NCBI GenBank assembly: GCA_027325115.1
Contig: DAHWFG010000053.1
Span: 1-5,299 of the forward strand
Direction of reading: 5' to 3'
Source: JAKBCQ01 sp021807585
Lineage (GTDB): Bacteria > Planctomycetota > Planctomycetia > Isosphaerales > Isosphaeraceae
Length of the DNA stretch: 5,299 bases
Positions 1 through 5,299 of the stretch are shown piece by piece. Within the stretch, counting starts at the first letter, position 1; each line of letters starts with the position of its first letter. The notes under the pieces are model-generated. The model saw nothing but the letters and a program-made list of their open reading frames with translations. It was not told where the DNA came from and ran no database searches. A program made the position numbers and the translations under genes.

Positions 1-51
1 TTGCGATTATTGACCGATAAATCGGCCCGGACGCCCGAGTTTACGAGAAGA

Positions 52-76
52 GGCTCACCGGGAGGTTCGCCCTCCC
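52..76. repeat. Short dispersed-repeat-like block with a 6-bp hairpin
   Basis: The block reads GGCTCACCGGGAGG, then TTCGC, then CCTCCC. GGGAGG (60-65) and CCTCCC (71-76) form a perfect 6-bp stem around a 5-base loop. From memory it resembles a repeat common in planctomycete genomes (typical form GGCTCGGCAGGAGCC followed by TCGCCCTCCC), which gives spurious peptides such as GEAPAEP on one strand and GASPSQ on the other. Here the minus strand reads WEGEPPGEP and the plus strand GSPGGSPSQ, the same pattern with substitutions. No T-run follows the stem, so it is not a standard intrinsic terminator. The family match is recall, not a search. Confidence 0.45.
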
Positions 77-196
77 AATCAGAACCATCCGACATCTGGA
101 TATTTAACATATGTTGGTTATATTTGTGAATCGGCGCCGAAACCGGTAAGATCGAGCCGATTGGGTTTCGGGAGCTTTTCCGGATAGCCTCTCAGA

Positions 197-262
197 CCTT
201 CGGCCTGAAAGGCGCCGGACAATCGGTTGTATTGATATGCAACCAGGGTGAAATCCCGGGTT
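197..262. repeat. Second repeat-like block with two small hairpins
   Basis: Two inverted repeats lie close together. GCCT-GAA-AGGC spans 203-213. AACCAGGG (241-248) pairs with CCCGGGTT (255-262), with one mismatch around a TGAAAT loop. The arrangement 'GGCCTGAAAGGC, then 25-30 bases, then CCAGGGTGAAATCCCGGG' recalls, from memory, dispersed non-coding repeats in planctomycetes and verrucomicrobia in which a 'CCTGAAAGG' hairpin is followed by a 'CCAGGGTGAAA...CCCGGG' hairpin. Reading frames across it give low-complexity peptides rich in Arg, Gly and Pro, with no protein character. Whether it is transcribed is not visible. Confidence 0.4.
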
Positions 263-280
263 CCCTTCAGAGAATCGACC

Positions 281-310
281 CCTCCCCGGCCCTCCCCGCA
301 TGCGGGGAGA
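281..310. repeat. REP-like palindrome (CTCCCCGCA/TGCGGGGAG)
   Basis: Positions 292-309 are a perfect 18-bp palindrome, CTCCCCGCATGCGGGGAG, preceded by a direct copy of its left arm (CCTCCCCGG at 281-289, then CCTCCCCGC at 291-299). Elements of the form 'CCCCGGCCCTC(T)CCCCGC(A/T)TGCGGGGAGAGGG' occur as intergenic repeats in many GC-rich bacteria; that comparison is from memory. As RNA it could fold into a GC-rich hairpin with a very tight loop, and GAGAGAAAAA follows, but there is no T-run, so factor-independent termination on the plus strand is not supported. On the minus strand no T-run follows either. Confidence 0.6.
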
Positions 311-553
311 GAGAAAAATGAACATCATGGAATGTTTTGCCTTCCACCCGCTTGCCGGGGGATCGAACCGAGTCGAGCCGACCCTCCCAAAATAAGACCG
401 ACGTTCGGGCTCGATTGGGAATCGCCCGCGGTCCTTAAATTTCCCTTATCAAAGCGCTATCGGAGTCGCCGCCGCCGCGGCGTTCGATTAGCATGAATCC
501 GATCGATCGATCCCAGAACGTACCCGAACGTCTATCTCGCAAGTGATACTTAT
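311..553 (+). other. Non-coding leader region upstream of the efflux operon
   Basis: No believable gene lies here. An 82-codon open frame crosses it (248-496), but its peptide is a translation of the palindrome plus Arg/Pro-rich low complexity. The last in-frame stop before the adaptor start is TGA at 494-496. A promoter must lie here or further upstream, but no good -35/-10 pair is visible: GATACT at 545-550 resembles a -10 box but sits too close to the ATG and lacks a -35. Features seen are a (GATC)3 run at 501-512, a GCC-rich stretch around 466-482, and a 10-bp inverted repeat pair, GACGTTCGGG at 400-409 and CCCGAACGTC at 523-532. The start codon at 554 has no clear Shine-Dalgarno sequence. 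Confidence 0.5.
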
Positions 554-2116
554 ATGTTAAAAAAACTGTTGTTCTTGCTCGTCGCGCCGTCGCTGGCGAC
601 GTTTTTGGGATGCGGGAGCGTTCATCTGGCGGCGACCGAGAGGGGAGACGAGGCGAAGGACGGCGACGAGCATGAAGCGAAGGTCGAGGGGAAGGTGACG
701 GTTCGCGCCGAGGCGGCGAAGCTCGGTCCGATGATCGAGGTCGTGCAAGGGCTTGGCAAGTGCGAGGCGATCCCCGATCGGCTCGCGACGTTGACGCCGG
801 CGGTCGAGGGGCATGTTGAGAAACTGCTCGCCAAGCCGGGTGATCGCGTCAAGGCGGGGCAGGCGATCGTCCATTTGGCCGAGGCGATCGCCCGCGCCGA
901 TCTCGCCGAGAAAACCGCGACCCGCGACGGCCTCAAGGCGTCGCTCAAATTGCTTGAATCGAAGCCGCGAGCCGAAGAGCGACGGGTTAATGAATTGGCG
1001 ATCGAGCAGGCGAAATTGGGCGTCGAGAAGGCTCAGCGGATCGTCGATCGACTGACGCCGCTGTTGCGCGGCCATGAAGTTTCGGATCAGCAAATGTTTG
1101 AGGCGAAGCAAGCGGTCGAGCAGGCGAACATCGCGGTGAAAACCGCCGAATCTCAGCTCAAGGTGTTGATGATCGGGCCCAGACCCGAGGCGGTCGCAGA
1201 GGCTCAGGGCAAAATCCAGACGGCCGACGCCGCGGTTTTGTTCTCCCAAACGCATCTCGAATATCACACGATCCGCGCGCCGATCGACGGAGTTCTCGAT
1301 TCGCTCACGTGCCATCCCGGCCAAACGATCGCGATCGGCGCTAAGATCGGCGAGGTCGTCGACGCTTCGCTCGTTTACGCCGCGGTTTGGCTTCCCGGAC
1401 GCGCAGTCGAGCGCGTGAAGCCGGGCCAAAAGGCGAAGATCAAATCGGCGGGCGCCCCCTCCTGGTCGGATCGATCCGCCGAGACCGAAGATCTCGAACT
1501 CGACGGGGTGGTCGAGGCGATCGGCAAAGTCGCCGATCCTCAAACGGGCAACATCCCCGTTCATGTGCTTGTGGAAAATCCCAAAGAGGTTCTCACACTG
1601 GGAGAGATGGTCGCGGTTGAGATCATTGTGAACGAAACACCCGATCAGATCTTGATCCCGTTCGCCGCGGTGCTCGATCAAGGCGAAGGCGCCGTCGTCC
1701 ATGTGATTCGCGAAGGCAAGTCGAAACCGCTTCATCCCAAGCCGGGCGCAAGCCACGACGGCTGGATTCAGGTTTCGGCGACCGACTTAAAACCGGGTGA
1801 ATTCGTGATCACCGACGGCGGTTACAACCTTCCCGAGGGGACGACGATCACGATCGCGACCGGCAAGGAAGGCGAAGAGGGAGACGACAAGAAAGAAGGC
1901 GCGAAGAAAAAAGACGACGAGCACGAGAAAGGCGACGCGAAGAAAGACGACGAGCACGACAAAGCCGATGCGAAGAAAGACGAACCCGCCGGGAAAAACG
2001 CCGCTCAAAAAGAAGAAGAACATGATGACGTGAAAGTCTCAAAATCTGAAGGTAAATCGGGGGTGAAATCTTCGGTCGAAGTGAAATCCGCCGCGGCGAA
2101 GGGGGGCGATCGATGA
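554..2116 (+). CDS. RND efflux periplasmic adaptor (membrane fusion protein, HlyD/AcrA/CusB superfamily)
   Basis: The adaptor would link the inner-membrane permease to an outer-membrane channel. Seen in the sequence: residues 1-20 are a signal peptide (MLKK, then a hydrophobic core) ending FLGC, a loose lipobox with C20 as the probable lipid-modified cysteine. Two lipoyl/barrel-sandwich halves lie at about 78-110 (PAVEGHV...GDRVKAGQ) and 236-270 (IRAPIDGVL...HPGQ). They flank an alpha-helical hairpin at about 112-232, whose tip carries R166-x3-L170-x6-S177, the AcrA-type TolC-docking motif. A beta-barrel (about 272-360) and a membrane-proximal domain (about 365-436) follow. Residues 437-520 form a charged Lys/Asp/Glu/His tail absent from typical adaptors; 520 residues is longer than the usual 370-420. 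ATG 554 is the first Met after the in-frame stop at 494-496 and gives the signal peptide. The stop overlaps the permease start. Family assignment is firm; substrate is unknown. Confidence 0.93.
   Translation: MLKKLLFLLVAPSLATFLGCGSVHLAATERGDEAKDGDEHEAKVEGKVTVRAEAAKLGPMIEVVQGLGKCEAIPDRLATLTPAVEGHVEKLLAKPGDRVKAGQAIVHLAEAIARADLAEKTATRDGLKASLKLLESKPRAEERRVNELAIEQAKLGVEKAQRIVDRLTPLLRGHEVSDQQMFEAKQAVEQANIAVKTAESQLKVLMIGPRPEAVAEAQGKIQTADAAVLFSQTHLEYHTIRAPIDGVLDSLTCHPGQTIAIGAKIGEVVDASLVYAAVWLPGRAVERVKPGQKAKIKSAGAPSWSDRSAETEDLELDGVVEAIGKVADPQTGNIPVHVLVENPKEVLTLGEMVAVEIIVNETPDQILIPFAAVLDQGEGAVVHVIREGKSKPLHPKPGASHDGWIQVSATDLKPGEFVITDGGYNLPEGTTITIATGKEGEEGDDKKEGAKKKDDEHEKGDAKKDDEHDKADAKKDEPAGKNAAQKEEEHDDVKVSKSEGKSGVKSSVEVKSAAAKGGDR
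1898..1996 (+). repeat. Three 33-bp (11-residue) tandem repeats encoding the Lys/Asp/His tail of the adaptor
   Basis: Within the adaptor, residues 449-459 (GAKKKDDEHEK), 460-470 (GDAKKDDEHDK) and 471-481 (ADAKKDEPAGK) are consecutive 11-residue units. The first two differ at only a few positions; the third has lost the His. The DNA repeats with the same codons (GCGAAGAAA, GACGACGAGCACGA), so this looks like recent tandem duplication. A related but looser segment, KEEEHDD, lies at 486-492, and a single similar stretch (DGDEHEAK, 36-43) occurs just after the signal peptide. The tail is predicted to be disordered in the periplasm. The Asp/Glu/His clusters could bind divalent metal, but that is inference. 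Confidence 0.85.
2099..2116 (+). promoter_or_regulatory. Shine-Dalgarno-like G-run and ATGA stop/start overlap
   Basis: AAGGGGGG (2099-2106) lies six bases before the permease ATG at 2113. It sits inside the adaptor's last codons. The adaptor stop TGA (2114-2116) overlaps the permease ATG as ATGA. This supports ATG 2113 as the true start and predicts translational coupling, giving matched amounts of the two subunits from one mRNA. The contrast with the adaptor, which has no such site, suggests that internal re-initiation relies on the G-run. Confidence 0.75.
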
Positions 2117-5100
2117 GCGATCGCGATCGCGAGCTTGACGGGGGATCGAGGCGGAAGCGCGAGGGGATCAATCTTGTCAAGTGGGCGCGGCCTTATTTTG
2201 GTTTGATTCTCTTATCGACGGTTTTATTAACGGCGCTGGGCGTGTTTGCGATGTTCGCGATGCCGAGCGGGATTTATCCCGAGGTCGCGTTTCCCCGGAT
2301 CGTCGTGATCGCGCAAACGCCGGGCATGGCGGTAAAAGATGTGGAAGTGGCGGTCACTCGGCCGATCGAGGAGGCGGTGAGCATTGTTCTGGGGGTGATC
2401 CGCGTTCAATCGAAGTCGCTTCGAGGCGCGTCCGAGATCAACATCGATTTTTCACCCGAGACCGATATGATCCAGGCGCTCAATGATATACGTGCGCGGA
2501 TGGCGGAGGTGGGATCGCAGTTGCCCGCGGGGACGTCGACGATCACCGAGCGTCAAACGCCTTCGGTGTTTCCGATCATTTCGTTCGTGGTGAACGGCGG
2601 CCGTGATCCTTCGGCGCTTTACGATTACGCGTATTTTGATTTGAGGCCGCGGATCAGCCGGATCCCCGACGTTTCGTATGTGACGGTGCAGGGGGGGGAT
2701 ATTCGTGAGATTGTGGTCGAGATCGACCCGCGTACGCTCGCTTCGGCGGGTTTATCGATCGCCGACGTCGCCGATCGGCTGACGAAGGAGCATCGGCTTA
2801 AGGCGGTGGGTCGGCTCGATCGCGAATCGCTTCAATATCAGGTGTTGACGAACACGCTCGCGAGCGAGCCGAGCGAGCTTGAGGATCGCGTGATCGCGAC
2901 CAAGAACGGCCAGGAGATCCGCATTCGCGATCTGGGCCGGGTGATCGTGACGCATCAGGATCGGACGACCGCGATCCGGTCGAACGGCAAGGATGCGGTT
3001 GCGCTCACGGTGTTCAGGCGGCTCGGGGGGAACGCTCTCGCGGTTTCGCGCGAGCTCGAAAAAGTTTTGGCCGAGGCGCGCGTTTCGGCGCCGCGGGGAG
3101 TGCGCATCGTACCGGTGTACGACCAGGGGGATCTTGTCAAGACCGCGGTCGCCAACGTGCGCGATTCGATCCTGATCGGCGGGCTCTTCAGCGTGTTGAT
3201 CCTGTTGATCTTTCTCAAAAGTTTGCGGGTGACGATCATCGCTTCGTTGTCGATTCCGTTAAGCTTAATTATTAGCTTTGTTTTCTTATATCTTATTGGC
3301 GATACGCTCAATTTGATGTCGCTGGGTGGGCTCGCGGTCGCGATCGGTTTGATCATCGACGATACGGTGGTGGTTGTTGAGAACATCGCTCGGCATCTCG
3401 CGGAGGGGGAGACGGGGGATCGCGCGATCGATCGCGCCGGCAAGGAGATCACGGGGGCGGTCGTCGGGTCGACTCTGACGACGATCCTCGTGTTCGTACC
3501 GCTGGCGTTTGTGCGCGGAGTGATCGGCCAGTTTTTCCAGTCGCTCAGCCTGGCGCTTTCGGTGTCGCTCGTCGTATCGATGATCGTGAGTTTGACGATC
3601 ATTCCGTTGCTCGCCGCGCGGTTCGTGGGGAAGCGGCCGATGCCGGCGACGGGGCCGATTTACAATCGACTCGCCGATGGATATGAAGGATTGTTGCGGT
3701 TTGGATTACGTCGGCCGGCGATCGCGCTGGCGCTGGCGCTCGCCGCGGTGATTCCCGGCTATTACCTGTTCAATCATCTGGAACAGGGATTCATGCCCGA
3801 TATGGACGAAGGGGCGTTTGTGCTCGATTACGAGATGCCCGTGGGAACCTCGCTGGCGCAAACCGATAAGGTGTTGCGGAGGGTGGAGAAGATTTTATCC
3901 AAGACCGAAGACGTCTCGGGTTATATTCGTCGGACGGGCGCCGAGCTCGGATTTTTCGCGACCGAATCGTACACCGGCGATATTTTGGTGAGCCTCAAGC
4001 CTCCCGGCAAACGGCGGAAGCTCGCCGCGATTTTTGAGTCGTTGCGCAAGGAATTGGCCGAGAACATTCCTGAGCTCGAAACCGAGCTCGTCCCGCTGGT
4101 TCAGGATCAGCTCAACGATTTGGCTGGAGTCGAGAGCGTCGTCGAGGTGAAGGTGTTCGGGCCCGATCACGCGAAGCTGCGCGAACTCGCCGAAAAAGTG
4201 GGCGAGGTCGCCGAGAAGCACGTGAAAGGGATCGCCGACGTGAACACGCACGTACTTCTTGGCAATCCCGATATCGTGATTCATCCCGACAGTGTTCAGA
4301 CGGCGCGGGTTGGGCTGACGGTACTGGACATCGAGAACCAAATCAACGCGGCGCTTTACGGCCAGGTGGTGAGCACGATTCCCGAGCAGGACAGGATGAC
4401 GAGCATTCGCGTTCGTTATTCGGATCGGGTGCGGTTCGATCGCGAGCATCTGGCCGATTTACCGATCAGCATTCCTGGGGCGAACGCGGGGGGAGTGAAC
4501 TTCGTGCCCCTCTCTCAGTTGGCGCGGATCGAACTCGTGCGGAGCCCGAACGAGCTGACGCGAGAGAATCAGCAACCGTTTATCAACGTGACCGCCGAGC
4601 TCGAGGGGCGCGATCTCGGGGCGGTTAACGCCGATCTCGAACGCGAACTCAAGAAGCTCGAATTCCCGACGGGTTATCGCTGGGAATTGGCGGGGAATTA
4701 TCAATCGAAGCGCGAGGCGTTCGTCAGTTTATCGGTTGTTTTGGTTGTTTCGGCGTGTCTTGTGTTTCTTTTGCTGGGATTTCAATTCCGCAGTTTAACG
4801 CTGCCGCTGTTGATTTTTTTAACGCAGCCGATCTCGCTCGCGAGTTCGCTTTTCGCGCTTTGGATCACGGGGACGGCGCTCAACGTCTCGTCGTTCATGG
4901 GGGCGATTTTGCTGATCGGGCTCGACGTCAAGAACGGGATCATCCTGATCGAATACATCGGTCAGTTGCGCGAGCGCGGCGTACCGCTGCACGAGGCGCT
5001 CGTTCGCGCCGGCAGGACGCGATTTCGGCCGATCCTGATGACCAGCCTGACCGCGATCTTCGGCCTCGTCCCGCTTGCTTTCGGCCAGGGTCCCGGGGCG

Positions 5101-5277
5101 CAGATGCAACAGCCGCTCGCGATCGCGGTTATCGGCGGCTTAATTATGAATATGCTCATTACACGATTGTTGATTCCGGTCGGTTACCTTCTCTTGATGA
5201 AGAAATCAACTTCGACCGATAATTCAGCGACGAAAGAGAAACGGCCGTCGTTGGATTTGGAGTCGTCGCTTGCGTAA
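2113..5277 (+). CDS. RND-family efflux permease (AcrB/AcrD/AcrF superfamily), proton-driven inner-membrane pump
   Basis: At 1054 residues it is full length for the family (AcrB 1049, CusA 1047). Hydrophobicity gives the expected 12 helices: TM1 about 28-50, TM2-TM6 about 351-503, TM7 about 535-553, TM8-TM12 about 870-1028. The two large periplasmic porter/docking loops lie at about 51-345 and 554-868. Family motifs: GLIIDDTVVVVEN in TM4 with the Asp pair D416/D417; STLTTILVFVPLAF in TM5; GLDVKNGIILIEY in TM10 with K940; and RPILMTSLTAIFGLVPLAF in TM11. D416/D417 and K940 correspond to AcrB D407/D408 and K940, the proton relay, so the pump should be active and proton-coupled. Porter segments such as VTRPIEEA (81-88) and GVESVVEVKVFG (672-683) look nearer to CusA/CzcA-type permeases. 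The CusA metal-binding methionines (M573, M623, M672) align by eye with D572, T621 and N668/D669. Substrate is therefore uncertain. It is co-translated with the adaptor; no outer-membrane channel gene is in the window. Confidence 0.95.
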   Translation: MSDRDRELDGGSRRKREGINLVKWARPYFGLILLSTVLLTALGVFAMFAMPSGIYPEVAFPRIVVIAQTPGMAVKDVEVAVTRPIEEAVSIVLGVIRVQSKSLRGASEINIDFSPETDMIQALNDIRARMAEVGSQLPAGTSTITERQTPSVFPIISFVVNGGRDPSALYDYAYFDLRPRISRIPDVSYVTVQGGDIREIVVEIDPRTLASAGLSIADVADRLTKEHRLKAVGRLDRESLQYQVLTNTLASEPSELEDRVIATKNGQEIRIRDLGRVIVTHQDRTTAIRSNGKDAVALTVFRRLGGNALAVSRELEKVLAEARVSAPRGVRIVPVYDQGDLVKTAVANVRDSILIGGLFSVLILLIFLKSLRVTIIASLSIPLSLIISFVFLYLIGDTLNLMSLGGLAVAIGLIIDDTVVVVENIARHLAEGETGDRAIDRAGKEITGAVVGSTLTTILVFVPLAFVRGVIGQFFQSLSLALSVSLVVSMIVSLTIIPLLAARFVGKRPMPATGPIYNRLADGYEGLLRFGLRRPAIALALALAAVIPGYYLFNHLEQGFMPDMDEGAFVLDYEMPVGTSLAQTDKVLRRVEKILSKTEDVSGYIRRTGAELGFFATESYTGDILVSLKPPGKRRKLAAIFESLRKELAENIPELETELVPLVQDQLNDLAGVESVVEVKVFGPDHAKLRELAEKVGEVAEKHVKGIADVNTHVLLGNPDIVIHPDSVQTARVGLTVLDIENQINAALYGQVVSTIPEQDRMTSIRVRYSDRVRFDREHLADLPISIPGANAGGVNFVPLSQLARIELVRSPNELTRENQQPFINVTAELEGRDLGAVNADLERELKKLEFPTGYRWELAGNYQSKREAFVSLSVVLVVSACLVFLLLGFQFRSLTLPLLIFLTQPISLASSLFALWITGTALNVSSFMGAILLIGLDVKNGIILIEYIGQLRERGVPLHEALVRAGRTRFRPILMTSLTAIFGLVPLAFGQGPGAQMQQPLAIAVIGGLIMNMLITRLLIPVGYLLLMKKSTSTDNSATKEKRPSLDLESSLA

Positions 5278-5299
5278 CCACCGATTTCGGCGATCGATT
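5278..5299. other. Start of the downstream intergenic region, cut by the window edge
   Basis: Only 22 bases remain after the permease stop TAA. They contain no full hairpin, T-run or start codon with a ribosome-binding site. Whether the operon ends here or continues into a third gene (for example a TolC-type channel) cannot be told. Confidence 0.5.

Noticed and set aside
292..320. Intrinsic terminator at the palindrome
   Set aside because: The stem is strong, but it is a palindrome with essentially no loop and is followed by GAGAGAAAAA rather than a T-run on either strand.
104..328. A 74-codon minus-strand open frame upstream of the operon
   Set aside because: The peptide (SPRMRGGPGRGRFSEGNPG...) is a translation of the two repeat-like blocks at 197-310. 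It shows no protein-like pattern.
248..496. An 82-codon plus-strand open frame in the leader
   Set aside because: It begins inside a repeat hairpin, crosses the 18-bp palindrome and encodes an Arg/Pro-rich low-complexity peptide. It has no ribosome-binding site or family resemblance.
1..553. CRISPR array, tRNA or riboswitch in the non-coding region
   Set aside because: No regularly spaced direct repeats, no cloverleaf with a T-arm, and no recognised aptamer consensus were seen. The repeats present are short and unlike one another.
884..891. GCGATCGC octamers as proof of a cyanobacterial host
   Set aside because: HIP1 is enriched in many cyanobacteria. Here, however, the excess is in the wider word CGATCG, and the upstream repeats point to planctomycete-like genomes, so the octamer alone does not decide the host.
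557..1756. A 399-codon open frame on the minus strand, antisense to the adaptor
   Set aside because: It is a mirror of the strongly supported adaptor gene. It stays open because the sense strand seldom uses TTA, CTA or TCA codons. Its peptide is Arg/Asp/Leu-rich with no recognisable domain or ribosome-binding site.
2955..3602. A 215-codon minus-strand open frame inside the permease
   Set aside because: It overlaps the most conserved part of the permease (TM2-TM6), where the plus-strand reading is unambiguous. Its Ser/Thr/Arg-rich peptide is typical of an antisense shadow.

Overview
This window looks like part of a bacterial chromosome of moderately high GC content from a diderm. It holds one two-gene, plus-strand operon for a tripartite RND (resistance-nodulation-division) efflux pump, preceded by about 550 bases of non-coding DNA. 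The likeliest host is a planctomycete or a relative. This rests on three short repeat-like blocks upstream (positions 52-76, 197-262 and 281-310) that resemble, from memory, repeats scattered through planctomycete and verrucomicrobial genomes. The first gene also lacks a Shine-Dalgarno site. The host assignment is an inference, at roughly 60% confidence.

Layout. Positions 1-310 are non-coding and contain palindromes and repeat-like blocks. Positions 311-553 form the presumed leader and promoter region, with no confident promoter and no ribosome-binding site. Positions 554-2116 encode a 520-residue periplasmic adaptor (membrane fusion protein, HlyD/AcrA/CusB superfamily). It has an N-terminal lipoprotein-like signal, a complete R-x3-L-x6-S hairpin-tip motif for docking to a TolC-type channel, and an unusual repetitive Lys/Asp/Glu/His tail. 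Positions 2113-5277 encode a 1054-residue 12-helix RND permease whose start overlaps the adaptor stop as ATGA. The last 22 bases hold nothing recognisable.

How they work together. The permease in the inner membrane would use the proton gradient (D416/D417 in TM4, K940 in TM10) to move substrate. The adaptor would bridge it to a TolC-like outer-membrane channel, which is not encoded here and must lie downstream or elsewhere. The substrate is not determined. The pair resembles pumps often annotated CusA/CzcA-like, but the proton relay is of the AcrB (drug/hydrophobe) type, and the three CusA copper/silver methionines appear to be absent by eye alignment.

No wholly new system is evident. The points that most deserve a second look are the mixed permease signature, the 11-residue His-containing tail repeat on the adaptor, the excess of CGATCG, and the cluster of dispersed repeats upstream.
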